A stretch of 25,921 nucleotides of DNA from positions 1-25,921 of the forward strand of contig JBFIPU010000032.1 of the NCBI GenBank assembly GCA_041609995.1, written 5' to 3'. Below the pieces are notes generated by a model that was not told the DNA's origin, made no database searches, and saw only the letters and a program-made list of their open reading frames with translations. How positions within the stretch are numbered: position 1 is the first letter of the stretch; every line of letters begins with the position of its first letter. The DNA comes from JABDOU01 sp041609995. Its GTDB lineage: Bacteria > Actinomycetota > Acidimicrobiia > Spongiisociales > SHLN01. Made by a program: the position numbers and the translations under genes. Below, in pieces: positions 7,251 to 14,516 of this stretch.

Positions 7251-7256
7251 TAGCCT
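7251..7256 (+). promoter_or_regulatory. -10 box of the octad-repeat gene (leaderless)
   Basis: TAGCCT is followed by six bases and the ATG at 7263. The box lies inside a small palindrome, CCTAG-CCT-CTAGG (7249-7261), which could bind a regulator or be incidental. With the minus-strand box at 7230-7235 it makes a very compact divergent promoter. Confidence 0.45.
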
Positions 7257-7262
7257 CTAGGC

Positions 7263-7607
7263 ATGATCGCGTGGATTTCGTATCTGCTGGCCTTTCTGCA
7301 GGTTCGCCTCGAGGACCTGCCGCCTGAGGTCCTCGAACGCCTGCCGACCGAGACGCTGGACAAGATCAGGGAGGGCACTCTCGACAAGCTGCCATCAGAT
7401 GTGGTCGATGCCCTCCCGGATGATGTGGCCGCCAAGATCCCCGATACATTCATCGGGGTGGTCGAGCGCAATCCGTCCTTCGCCGTGCTCGGGGCACTGG
7501 CCCTCGCCGGTCTGATCTGGGGCATCGTCAAGAGCTTCATCAAGCTGGCGGTGGGCATGGCGATTCTGGCGATCATTTTCTGGGTGTTGTACTTGCGCGG
7601 CCAGTGA
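7263..7607 (+). CDS. Small membrane protein with an eight-residue Leu-Pro repeat
   Basis: I do not recognise a family. The 114-residue protein has a hydrophobic start (residues 2-14), a repeat region and two strong C-terminal membrane helices (about 72-88 and 92-110). Residues 19-58 are five consecutive octads, LPPEVLER, LPTETLDK, IREGTLDK, LPSDVVDA and LPDDVAAK, followed by a partial IPDTF. The consensus is Leu/Ile-Pro-x-acidic-hydrophobic-hydrophobic-polar-Lys/Arg. This suggests a solenoid-like or segmented helical stalk held at the membrane. The ATG at 7263 is set by the TAGCCT box six bases upstream. Its TGA directly abuts the stop of leuD (TGATCA). Function is unknown, and no neighbour gives a clue beyond lying divergent to the phosphodiesterase. 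Confidence 0.8.
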   Translation: MIAWISYLLAFLQVRLEDLPPEVLERLPTETLDKIREGTLDKLPSDVVDALPDDVAAKIPDTFIGVVERNPSFAVLGALALAGLIWGIVKSFIKLAVGMAILAIIFWVLYLRGQ

Positions 7608-8213
7608 TCAGCCGAGAGCGGGTTTGAAGGCAGGCCGGGATCGCTCGTAGGCGCGCACCTCTTCTTCGTGGGCCAGGGTCAACGCAATGTCGTCCAGTCC
7701 GTGTTGCAGGCAGTGTTTGACGAACGGATCGATCTCGAACTCCGCCCGGAAGCCGTCGGCCATCACTGTTTGTTGCTCGAGATCGATGGTGACCCGGGCG
7801 TTCGCATCGGCGGAGGCCATCGCCCCCAACTCGGCCACCTGAGAAGGCGCCAACGCGATGGGTAGCAAAGCGTTCTTGTAACAATTGTTGCGGAAGATGT
7901 CGGCAAAACTGGGAGCGATCACCGCCTCGAACCCCCAGTCGCTGATCGCCCAGGGGGCATGCTCGCGACTGGATCCGGACCCGAAATTCTCTCCGGTGAT
8001 CAGCACCTTGGCGTCCCGGTAGGAGGGGTCGTTGAGCACGAATTCGGGGTTTGCCTCACCTTCTTCATCGAACGCCCACTCGTGGAAGAGGAACGGTCCG
8101 AAGCCGCTCCGCTCGACGCGCTTGAGGAAGTTCTTGGGGATGATCTGATCGGTGTCGAGGTTGTTGACCAGCAGCGGCGCCATCGTGCCGCTGATCACGC
8201 CGACTGTCCTCAT
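7608..8213 (-). CDS. 3-isopropylmalate dehydratase small subunit LeuD
   Basis: A 201-residue subunit of normal length. With LeuC it forms isopropylmalate isomerase, which interconverts 2- and 3-isopropylmalate in leucine biosynthesis. Family landmarks are LLVNNLDTDQIIPKNFLK near the start, VLITGENFGSGSSREHAPWA (the swivelling-domain substrate loop) and SFADIFRNNCYKN. The ATG at 8213 overlaps the leuC stop by four bases (ATGA). The open frame upstream is leuC sequence in another frame. LeuC and LeuD should be made in equal amounts from one mRNA. The gene ends exactly where the convergent octad-repeat gene ends. Confidence 0.96.
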   Translation of the reverse strand: MRTVGVISGTMAPLLVNNLDTDQIIPKNFLKRVERSGFGPFLFHEWAFDEEGEANPEFVLNDPSYRDAKVLITGENFGSGSSREHAPWAISDWGFEAVIAPSFADIFRNNCYKNALLPIALAPSQVAELGAMASADANARVTIDLEQQTVMADGFRAEFEIDPFVKHCLQHGLDDIALTLAHEEEVRAYERSRPAFKPALG

Positions 8214-9613
8214 GACCAATCCCTGATATCGACGAAATGACCCGCCACGGCGGCTGCGGCGGCCATGGCCGGGCTCACCAGATGGGTGCGGCCCCCGCGT
8301 CCCTGGCGTCCCTCGAAGTTGCGATTGGAGGTCGAGGCGCAGCGTTCGCCGGGACTGAGGATGTCCGGGTTCATTCCCAGACACATCGAGCACCCGGCAT
8401 CTCTCCAGTCAAAGCCGGCTTCCTTGAAGATCTGGTCGAGCCCTTCCGTTTCTGCCTGCAGCTTCACCAAGCCGGATCCGGGGACGACCATCGCCGAGAC
8501 GTTGTCGTGGATCCGTCGTCCTTCCAGTACTGCGGCGGCTGCCCGTAGATCTTCGATCCTGCCATTCGTGCAGGATCCGAGGAAGACCCGGTCGATGGTG
8601 ATGTCCTGGATGGCCGTACCCGCCTCCAGGTCCATGTACTCGAGCGCTCGCACCACGCTGCCCCTCTCGACGTCATCGGCATAGTCGTGGGGTGATGGGA
8701 CCCGGCCGGTCACCGGGACGCTCTGGCCCGGGTTGGTGCCCCACGTGACGTGGGGAACGATGTCGGGCCCCAGGAGGTGTATTTCGCGATCGAAGGATGC
8801 GCCGGTGTCCGTAGGGAGCGATCGCCAGTATTCCAGCGCCTCGTCCCACGAGGTGCCAGTGGGGGCGTGGTTGCGGCCTTTCAAATACGCGAAGGTCGTC
8901 TCGTCGGGCGCAATCAAGCCCGCTCGTGCCCCTGCTTCGATCGACATGTTGCAGACCGTCATTCGCCCCTCCATCGACAGCGATCGGATGGCCTCGCCCC
9001 GATACTCGATGACGTGACCGGTCCCGCCCGCGACCCCGATTTCGCCGATGATGGAAAGGATGATGTCTTTGGCAGTGACGCCAGGCGCCAACTCACCGTC
9101 GACGGTCACCGCCATGGATTTCGGCTTGTGCTGCGGCAACGTCTGTGTCGCCAGCACATGTTCGACCTCTGAGGTTCCGATCCCGAAGGCGAGCGCCCCG
9201 AAGGCCCCGTGGGTGGCCGTGTGGCTGTCACCGCACACGATGGTCATGCCCGGCTGGGTGATTCCTTGCTCGGGGCCGATGATGTGAACGATCCCCTGGC
9301 GTGGATCGTCGAGCCCATACAAGGTGATACCGAACTCGTCGCAGTTGCGGACCAACGTCTCGATCTGCCGGCGCGAGAGCGGGTCCGAAATCCCCAGTTC
9401 CCGATTGGCAGTGGGTACCCCGTGGTCGATTGTGGCGAGAGTCAGGTCGGGCCGCCGCACGGTACGGCCTTCGAGGCGGAGCCCTTCGAACGCCTGGGGG
9501 GAAGTGACCTCGTGGATCAGATGCATGTCGATGAAGAGCAGCGCCGGCTGGCCTGGGGGCTGATGAACGACGTGGTCGTCCCACACTTTTTCGAAGAGGG
9601 TTCGGGCGGTCAT
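8210..9613 (-). CDS. 3-isopropylmalate dehydratase large subunit LeuC
   Basis: A 467-residue aconitase-superfamily protein that carries the [4Fe-4S] cluster of isopropylmalate isomerase. The three cluster cysteines are present: Cys348 in FLGSCTNGRIEDL, and Cys408 and Cys411 in AGCSMCLGMNPD. These positions match the E. coli enzyme almost exactly. Other family blocks include CGDSHTATHGAFGALAFGIG and HKPKSMAVTVDG. I prefer the ATG at 9613. A TTG three codons upstream is possible, but a minus-strand -10-like TACGGT (9628-9623) ends right against it. The gene leads a leuC-leuD operon divergent from the exported protein at 9691. leuA and leuB are not in the window. Confidence 0.96.
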   Translation of the reverse strand: MTARTLFEKVWDDHVVHQPPGQPALLFIDMHLIHEVTSPQAFEGLRLEGRTVRRPDLTLATIDHGVPTANRELGISDPLSRRQIETLVRNCDEFGITLYGLDDPRQGIVHIIGPEQGITQPGMTIVCGDSHTATHGAFGALAFGIGTSEVEHVLATQTLPQHKPKSMAVTVDGELAPGVTAKDIILSIIGEIGVAGGTGHVIEYRGEAIRSLSMEGRMTVCNMSIEAGARAGLIAPDETTFAYLKGRNHAPTGTSWDEALEYWRSLPTDTGASFDREIHLLGPDIVPHVTWGTNPGQSVPVTGRVPSPHDYADDVERGSVVRALEYMDLEAGTAIQDITIDRVFLGSCTNGRIEDLRAAAAVLEGRRIHDNVSAMVVPGSGLVKLQAETEGLDQIFKEAGFDWRDAGCSMCLGMNPDILSPGERCASTSNRNFEGRQGRGGRTHLVSPAMAAAAAVAGHFVDIRDWS

Positions 9614-9622
9614 GGGTTCCAA

Positions 9623-9628
9623 ACCGTA
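9623..9628 (-). promoter_or_regulatory. -10-like box upstream of leuC
   Basis: Minus-strand TACGGT (9628-9623) lies nine bases before the leuC ATG. The spacing is slightly longer than at the other apparently leaderless genes here. Confidence 0.35.
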
Positions 9629-9677
9629 GCGGGAGCGGGCCCGTTGCGGAAGGCGTTGGTGGCCACCCGGACCGCGT

Positions 9678-9683
9678 TACCAT
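9678..9683 (+). promoter_or_regulatory. -10 box of the exported-protein gene (leaderless)
   Basis: TACCAT is followed by seven bases and the ATG at 9691. No ribosome site is present. Confidence 0.45.
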
Positions 9684-9690
9684 CGGCCCG

Positions 9691-10167
9691 ATGGCGCTTT
9701 TCGTGCTCGCCCTGACCGTCTCGTTGGGAACGGCTTTTCCCGAAGTCGAGGCCAGCGCCACCTTGGACGGGTCGGCACTGTTGGTGAATCTGGTGGTCAC
9801 GGTCGAGTCCGTCGATCCAACCACAGTGGTGGCCCACGTGGGCACCTCGACCGAACAGGAGACGTTTCAGCTCGGCCCAGGGGGCGGGCGCACCTACTCC
9901 GGCTTGTTGCGCGTTCCGGCCCGCAATCAGTTCGTGGTGATCGAGGCGCTCACCGAAGGTGGAGGTAGCACGGTGTCCCGGGCCGCTACGTTGGTCGAGC
10001 TGGGGGTCGACCCATCGCTGCTCGGTCTGGGGGACGACGTGTCGCAGTCACAGCCCCCACGTGTGGGAGAACGGCCAGGGATCTGGCTTCCGCTGGTCCT
10101 GGTGGCCGCGGCACTCGTTGCGGCCATGATGACCGTACAGGTGTTTCGGCGCGAGTCCGAGAGTTAG
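9691..10167 (+). CDS. Exported protein with C-terminal membrane anchor, unknown function
   Basis: I recognise no family in this 158-residue protein. The N-terminus (MALFVLALTVSLGTAFP) looks like a short signal peptide with cleavage near residue 22. Residues 25-105 are rich in beta-prone and Thr/Val stretches and may form one Ig-like or beta-sandwich domain. A Pro/Gln/Arg linker (about 115-127) leads to a membrane helix at 129-149 and a short cytoplasmic tail (RRESES). The topology would place the beta domain outside the cell. It is divergent from leuC and convergent with the HAD phosphatase, with ten bases between stops. The start is supported by the TACCAT box seven bases upstream. Confidence 0.7.
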   Translation: MALFVLALTVSLGTAFPEVEASATLDGSALLVNLVVTVESVDPTTVVAHVGTSTEQETFQLGPGGGRTYSGLLRVPARNQFVVIEALTEGGGSTVSRAATLVELGVDPSLLGLGDDVSQSQPPRVGERPGIWLPLVLVAAALVAAMMTVQVFRRESES

Positions 10168-10177
10168 CAGTTCCGGG

Positions 10178-10972
10178 TCACACGAGGCGCCGCCGCGCAC
10201 GCCACACGATCGCCAGCCCGATCATGGCCGCTGCTCCGAGAACGGCTGCCGTCGAGACCAGGGGTGATGGCCGCGGTACGTCGCCCAGGCGTGTTCTCAT
10301 GTTCACCGGGAGTTTGAACTCTTTGATCGTCCATCCTTCGGCTTCGGCCTTGGCACGCAGTTCCCGGTCCGGGTTGACGGCGATGGGATTACCGACGGCT
10401 TCCATCATCGGTACGTCGGTGAACGAGTCCGAGTATGCGTAGCTCGACGCGAGGTCGATGTCCTCTTCCACGGCCAGCTTCTGGAGGGCGTCGGCTTTGG
10501 TCGGCCCGTAGGCGTAAAAGTCGATTTCGCCGCTGTACAACCCATCGGCGTCGATTTCCAACCGGGTGGCGATCACGTCCGTTACTCCGAGGTAGCGGGC
10601 GAGCGGCCGCACGATCTCGATGGGGCTGCTGGAGACGATCGCCACCTTGTGGCCTTCGCGGTGATGCTCGTCGATCAAATACAGGGCCTCGGCATACACC
10701 AGCGGCTCGACCACCTCGTCGAGCGTTTCGCCGACGATTCGTTCCACGGTCTCGCGATCCCATCCCTTGACCAGGGTCGTGAGCGACTCGCGGATCCGTT
10801 CCATCTGATCATGGCTGGCCCCAAACAGGACATAGAAGGTCTGCGCCACTCCGAGTTTGAGCAGCGTCGACAGGTTGAGGAAGCCAGCCTGATAGAGGTG
10901 GCGGCGGTACGCCAAGGTCGACGACTTGGCGATGATTGTCTTGTCGAGGTCGAAAAAAGCTGCAGTTTGCAT
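10178..10972 (-). CDS. HAD-IB family phosphatase with C-terminal membrane helix
   Basis: A 264-residue HAD-superfamily hydrolase of the SerB-like IB subclass. Motif I is FFDLDKT (nucleophile Asp8, acid Asp10), motif II is SSS at 114-116, the motif III lysine is about Lys159, and motif IV is SDSFTDVPMMEA (Asp182, Asp186). A helical cap lies between residues 15 and 100. A hydrophobic helix near 236-257 followed by RARRR suggests membrane anchoring, so a lipid-linked phosphate is a possible substrate. That is inference. Actinobacteria often keep a HAD-IB gene divergent from the Tad/CpaE cluster (Rv3661 next to Rv3660c), as here. The ATG at 10972 follows minus-strand TACTTT by six bases, and those six are GGAGGG. 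Confidence 0.9.
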   Translation of the reverse strand: MQTAAFFDLDKTIIAKSSTLAYRRHLYQAGFLNLSTLLKLGVAQTFYVLFGASHDQMERIRESLTTLVKGWDRETVERIVGETLDEVVEPLVYAEALYLIDEHHREGHKVAIVSSSPIEIVRPLARYLGVTDVIATRLEIDADGLYSGEIDFYAYGPTKADALQKLAVEEDIDLASSYAYSDSFTDVPMMEAVGNPIAVNPDRELRAKAEAEGWTIKEFKLPVNMRTRLGDVPRPSPLVSTAAVLGAAAMIGLAIVWRARRRLV

Positions 10973-10978
10973 CCCTCC

Positions 10979-10984
10979 AAAGTA
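10979..10984 (-). promoter_or_regulatory. -10 box of the HAD phosphatase gene
   Basis: Minus-strand TACTTT (10984-10979), then GGAGGG, then ATG at 10972. The spacing fits a leaderless start. If transcription began upstream, the same six bases would serve as a rather close Shine-Dalgarno. Confidence 0.45.
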
Positions 10985-10985
10985 G

Positions 10986-11006
10986 CCCGATCAGCGCCCA
11001 ATCGGG
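10986..11006. promoter_or_regulatory. Inverted repeat in the HAD/Tad divergent promoter region
   Basis: CCCGAT (10986-10991) and ATCGGG (11001-11006) flank nine bases. The repeat begins one base upstream of the HAD -10 box, so a protein bound there would cover that promoter. It is a candidate operator in a 113-bp divergent region. Chance cannot be excluded at this length. Confidence 0.3.
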
Positions 11007-11085
11007 ATCCCTCCGGGTCCCTGGAACAGACCCCTTGAACCGGGGCGCCCGACCTGACAGCCTGGTGGCACGACCGGAGGTACTC

Positions 11086-11631
11086 GTGCAGGTGTTGGCC
11101 ACTTGGGCTCCGGAGGACGGCATATTGGGTGCGGTGGCACCCCTGGGACTGGCGCATGCGCAACAGTCTTGTCTCGTGGTGGATCTCGATGAGGCAGGTC
11201 CCCATTACCCGGGTGACCGGTCGCTGGCGGACCTCGTCGAGTCCGGCCCCACCCGGGCGGATCTCGAGCCCTCGCGCAGCGGATTGGCGATACTGCGCAA
11301 CGGGGGAGTGGGCTGGAAGGAGTCGACCGAGGTCGTGCAGGCCCTCGTGTCGGGGTGGCCGGCCGTCGTGCTGCGCCTGCCCGCATCCGGCCTCGAGACC
11401 CGGTGGCCCACTGTACGCGTGCGGCCGCTGTTGCCCGGGAACCTCTTCGGTCCACCCGAGTCCGGCGTCGTCTACCAACGAAGTGGGTGGCAGGTTCCGG
11501 TTCCGGCTTCGTCGGTCGCTCTGCCGGTGCCCCGGCCCGTCGTGCTCGCCGCCCTCCTGGCGGGCGTGCGCCCGCCGCCATCCGCCTGGACGCGGGCGTG
11601 GTCACGGGTTTGGAGCCGACGGTGGGTGTAG
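11086..11631 (+). CDS. TadZ/CpaE-like protein without a P-loop, truncated
   Basis: A 181-residue protein at the position that CpaE/TadZ (Rv3660c, 'septum site' protein) holds in the actinobacterial Tad locus. It keeps a MinD-like outline: a first strand (VQVLATW), then CLVVDLDEAGP at 28-38 where the MinD family has its conserved DxDxxGP-type segment, then DLV and RSGLAILRNG. Where the deviant Walker A should be, it reads APEDGILGAVAP, with no Gly-Lys-Thr and no lysine, so nucleotide binding is unlikely. It is also about half the usual length, without the receiver-like N-terminal part. GGAGG five bases upstream supports the GTG at 11086. A GTG at 11065 is the alternative. It overlaps tadA by ten bases and is probably a localisation scaffold for the pilus machine. 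Confidence 0.7.
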   Translation: MQVLATWAPEDGILGAVAPLGLAHAQQSCLVVDLDEAGPHYPGDRSLADLVESGPTRADLEPSRSGLAILRNGGVGWKESTEVVQALVSGWPAVVLRLPASGLETRWPTVRVRPLLPGNLFGPPESGVVYQRSGWQVPVPASSVALPVPRPVVLAALLAGVRPPPSAWTRAWSRVWSRRWV

Positions 11632-12683
11632 TTCGTCGATTGAGCCGGGAGTTGCTCGACCGGGACATACCGCTCGACCGGGCCTCTCTCACAGCCGAGT
11701 TGGATGCGATCACTGCCGAGCGCGCCCCGCTCTTGAAACCCGGGGAGCGGTCGGCAGTCGTCGATTCACTCGTCGGCCTGGGCCCCGTCGAGCAGTTCAG
11801 GTCGGACCCGGAGATCACCGATGTGCTCGTCAACCGCTTCGACGACATCTGGATCGAGAAAGCCGGCGAGCTGGTCCGGACCGACGTTCGCTTTGATGGT
11901 CCGGGCGCGGTTCTCGCAGCGGTGGAGCGAATGATCGCTCCGGCCGGGCTTCGGCTTGATCGAACGTCGCCGTCAGTCGATGTTCGGCTGCCAGATGGTT
12001 CGCGGATGCATGCGACCATTCCTCCGGTCGCGATCGACGGACCCGCGTTTGCGGTCCGACGGTTTGTACCGGTCGCCCGGACCCTCCTGGACCTGGAGCA
12101 GTCGGGATCGATCCGCCCGGAGGCGACTGGCTTGTTGTCGGAGTCGGTTCGGCGACGGCAGAACCTGATTGTGAGCGGCGGTACCGGCTCGGGCAAGACC
12201 ACCCTCCTGAATGTGCTGTCGGCCGAGATCCCGCCCGGTCAGCGCACGATCACGATCGAGGACTCGGCCGAGCTCTCCCTGCAGGGTCATACCCTCCGTC
12301 TCGAGGCTCGCCCCGCCAACGCCGATGGTGTCGGTGAGGTCTCGCTTCGCCTGCTGGTCCGGAATGCGCTCCGGCTCCGCCCCGACCGGATCATCGTCGG
12401 CGAAGTCAGGGGTGCCGAGGCGCTCGACATGATCTCAGCGATGAACACGGGCCACAACGGTTCGATGAGCACCGTCCACGCCAATGGTCCCGAGGAGGCG
12501 ATGTGGCGACTCGAAACGCTGGCTCTCTCGGGCGAGAGGCGGGTGTCGGCGTTGGCGGTGTCGCGGCAGCTCTATGCCGCCATCCAGGTGATCGTCCACA
12601 CCGAACGTCGGCCCGAGGGGCGGCGGGTTGTCTCGATCCACGAGGTGGGAACGGATGGCTTCACCGAGGTCTACCGGTGCTGA
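11622..12683 (+). CDS. Tad pilus assembly ATPase TadA/CpaF
   Basis: About 353 residues from the GTG at 11622. It is a type II/IV secretion ATPase that powers pilin assembly at the cytoplasmic membrane. The N-terminal domain includes DVLVNRFDDIWIE. Walker A is GGTGSGKT (186-193), the Asp box is TIEDSAEL, Walker B is IIVGEVRGAEALDM (257-270) and the His box is GHNGSMSTVHANG (277-289). GGAG six bases before the GTG supports this start. An in-frame GTG at 11598 is possible. The open frame further upstream is tadZ in another frame. It corresponds to Rv3659c of Mycobacterium and the 'helicase/secretion neighborhood ATPase' family. It overlaps tadB by seven bases. Confidence 0.94.
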   Translation: MGVVRRLSRELLDRDIPLDRASLTAELDAITAERAPLLKPGERSAVVDSLVGLGPVEQFRSDPEITDVLVNRFDDIWIEKAGELVRTDVRFDGPGAVLAAVERMIAPAGLRLDRTSPSVDVRLPDGSRMHATIPPVAIDGPAFAVRRFVPVARTLLDLEQSGSIRPEATGLLSESVRRRQNLIVSGGTGSGKTTLLNVLSAEIPPGQRTITIEDSAELSLQGHTLRLEARPANADGVGEVSLRLLVRNALRLRPDRIIVGEVRGAEALDMISAMNTGHNGSMSTVHANGPEEAMWRLETLALSGERRVSALAVSRQLYAAIQVIVHTERRPEGRRVVSIHEVGTDGFTEVYRC

Positions 12684-13333
12684 CCCTGGTTGCGCTCGGG
12701 ATCCTCGCCGGCTTGCCGTGGCCGGCAATCGCCATCGCCGTCGCCTGGTGGGTTCACCCTGGCTGGTCGCTGTTGGTGGTGGTCGGCTACGGGTTCCGCC
12801 ATTGGTGGAGTCGTCGCCTGGCTGTGACACCGACGGCAGAGGCGGAGTTCTACCAGCGACTGCTGACCGAGCTCGAATCGGGTGTGAGCCTGCGGGCAGC
12901 CCTGGCGGCGGCGGTGGAGCGAGAACCCGTGCTAGACCTGGGCCGCCTGCACCGACGACTGTCGGCCGGCTCCCCTATGGCGACTGTCGCAGAAGACCTT
13001 CCCGCTCGGCTGCCTCACACCGGACACCTGGCGCGGGGGATGCTGGTGCTGGGCTGCGAGACCGGCGCGGGCATGCGAACTGCCGCAGCCGGCCTCGGCG
13101 CCGTTGCGCGACAGCTGGCTGAGGTCGATCGCCAGATCCGGGTCCAGACCGCACAGGCCCGTATGTCTGCTCTCATCGTCGGTGTCCTCCCGTTGGCGGT
13201 GGCGGCGGGAGTGATGGCGACCCGGGGCGGCCTGCCGGAATCGGGCGTGGGCAGAGTCCTGGTGCTGGTCGGACTGGCGCTTCAACTGGTGGGCCTCGCC
13301 TTCGTGGCCTGGATGCTGCGCGGCTCGTCATGA
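12677..13333 (+). CDS. Tad platform protein TadB (T2SSF family)
   Basis: About 218 residues. Two N-terminal membrane segments (VLTLVALGILAGLPWPAIAIAV and WSLLVVVGYGF, abbreviated here) lead to the T2SSF helical core (EFYQRLLTELESGVSLRAAL to RGMLVLGCETGAGM). Two further membrane helices close the protein (SALIVGVLPLAVAAGVMA, and VLVLVGLALQLVGLAFV). It forms the inner-membrane platform with TadC and works with the TadA ATPase. The GTG at 12677 has GAGG at proper distance and overlaps the tadA stop by seven bases. The long upstream frame is tadA in another frame. It corresponds to Rv3658c by position. Confidence 0.88.
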   Translation: MLTLVALGILAGLPWPAIAIAVAWWVHPGWSLLVVVGYGFRHWWSRRLAVTPTAEAEFYQRLLTELESGVSLRAALAAAVEREPVLDLGRLHRRLSAGSPMATVAEDLPARLPHTGHLARGMLVLGCETGAGMRTAAAGLGAVARQLAEVDRQIRVQTAQARMSALIVGVLPLAVAAGVMATRGGLPESGVGRVLVLVGLALQLVGLAFVAWMLRGSS

Positions 13334-13947
13334 CCCGGGCTGGCATGGCGATGGTGGCGGCACTGGGTGCGGAGCGCCTACGACCCGGAGCGGGCCCGGT
13401 GGCGGCGGCCTGCGCCCTGGCGGCGAGCTGGTGGCCCGGTCCGACCGTCTTCGGTGCCGCAGTGGCGATTCTGCTGTGGCACGCTCGGAATCTGCGGAGC
13501 CGTCGCCGGCAGAAAGCGGCGGCCGAACAGGAGGTGGTCTTGCTCGGCCATTTGGTCACGATGGGTGTGCGAGCCGGGCTGGCGCCGGCCGAATCGCTGG
13601 CTCGCGCGAGGTCAGTGCTGACCTCGGGCCTGATACAGGAAGTAGATCGGGTCTTGCGGCGAGCCACGCTGATCGGCCCTGGCCCGGCCCTGGCTGAGGC
13701 GACCGGGTATGGAGCGCCGCTCTATCGGCTGATGTCGCGCGCGGTGCAGACGGGCGCTCCCCTGGCGGAGGCGGTCGAGGCCGCCACGTCGGAGATGACC
13801 CGGGACCGTGTTGCACAACGCCTGGAAGAGGCACGCCGGCTCCCGGTTCGGTTGATGGTGCCGCTAGCGCTCGGCATCCTTCCGGGCTTTGTGCTGATGG
13901 TCCTGGGACCCGTGGTGAACGAGGCGATCGCTCAATTCGCGATCTGA
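13330..13947 (+). CDS. Tad platform protein TadC (T2SSF family)
   Basis: A 205-residue membrane protein with an N-terminal hydrophobic stretch (about 20-50), a charged linker RSRRRQKAA, a T2SSF core (LLGHLVTMGVRAGLAPAESL and LMSRAVQTGAPLAEAVE) and a C-terminal helix LMVPLALGILPGFVLMVLGP, which is the typical family end. It pairs with TadB to form the pilus platform. The ATG overlaps the tadB stop (ATGA, 13330-13333). It is shorter than proteobacterial TadC but in line with actinobacterial members such as Rv3657c. Confidence 0.88.
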   Translation: MTRAGMAMVAALGAERLRPGAGPVAAACALAASWWPGPTVFGAAVAILLWHARNLRSRRRQKAAAEQEVVLLGHLVTMGVRAGLAPAESLARARSVLTSGLIQEVDRVLRRATLIGPGPALAEATGYGAPLYRLMSRAVQTGAPLAEAVEAATSEMTRDRVAQRLEEARRLPVRLMVPLALGILPGFVLMVLGPVVNEAIAQFAI

Positions 13948-13962
13948 CAGAAAAGGAGAAAC

Positions 13963-14151
13963 ATGCAACGAGATTGTGACGAGCGGCGGACGGCGGCCGA
14001 AGGAGGCCAGGCGACTGCCGAGTATGCGCTGGTGATACTGGCCGCGGCGCTCATCGCTGTCGCCCTCATGTCGTGGGCCACCGGGGGTGGCGGCATCACG
14101 ACCCTCTTTCAGGCGGTGCTCGACCGCGTCATCGGTTTGGTGGGGGGGTGA
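13963..14151 (+). CDS. Flp-type major pilin (actinobacterial DUF4244-like)
   Basis: A 62-residue prepilin. The leader of 15 residues ends in GG. The mature protein would begin QATAEYALVILAAALIA, placing Glu at +5 and Tyr at +6, the hallmark of Flp pilins processed by TadV-type peptidases. One hydrophobic helix (about 17-40) and a short Gly-rich tail follow. This is the only Tad gene here with a free-standing ribosome site (AAGGAG, four bases before the ATG) and a real gap (15 bp) after the previous gene, consistent with the higher expression needed for a structural subunit. It is equivalent by position to Rv3656c. No prepilin peptidase gene is in the window. Confidence 0.88.
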   Translation: MQRDCDERRTAAEGGQATAEYALVILAAALIAVALMSWATGGGGITTLFQAVLDRVIGLVGG

Positions 14152-14516
14152 GGTCCCCCGACCGCGGCTCAGCGGTCGTCGAAAGTGCCCTCGTCATCCC
14201 GCTGCTCTTGCTCGTGCTGCTGGCCGGAATGGCTTTGTTCGGTGTGGCACGGACCCAGGTCGAGCTGGTGGCGGCTGCTCGCGAAGGCGCCCGCCAGGCG
14301 GCGACCAGTCCGGATCCAGGGCGCGCCGTCCGGGCGGTGCGGGCCGCCCTTGGCCCGACTGCGCGCGACCAGGCGGCAGTACGGGTCCGGCGCCCGGCGG
14401 TCGTGGGAGCGGTCGCTACGGTCTCGGTACGTGTCGAGTATCCGCTGCTCACCTTCTTCTGGGGGGGCGTCCGGGTGCCGCTTCGGGCTTCGGCGAGCAT
14501 GCGAACAGAGCGATGA
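14148..14516 (+). CDS. TadE-like minor pilin
   Basis: A 122-residue protein with the TadE signature: a short charged start, then GSAVVESALVIPLLLLVLLA, one membrane helix (about 9-30), then VELVAAAREGARQAA and a beta-rich C-terminal part (ATVSVRVEYPLLTFFWGG). The conserved Glu in VVESALV matches the +5 Glu of pseudopilins. It probably caps or initiates the pilus. The GTG at 14148 overlaps the pilin stop by four bases (GTGA) across a run of seven G. The longer upstream frame is pilin sequence in another frame. It corresponds to Rv3655c. Confidence 0.88.
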   Translation: MRSPDRGSAVVESALVIPLLLLVLLAGMALFGVARTQVELVAAAREGARQAATSPDPGRAVRAVRAALGPTARDQAAVRVRRPAVVGAVATVSVRVEYPLLTFFWGGVRVPLRASASMRTER

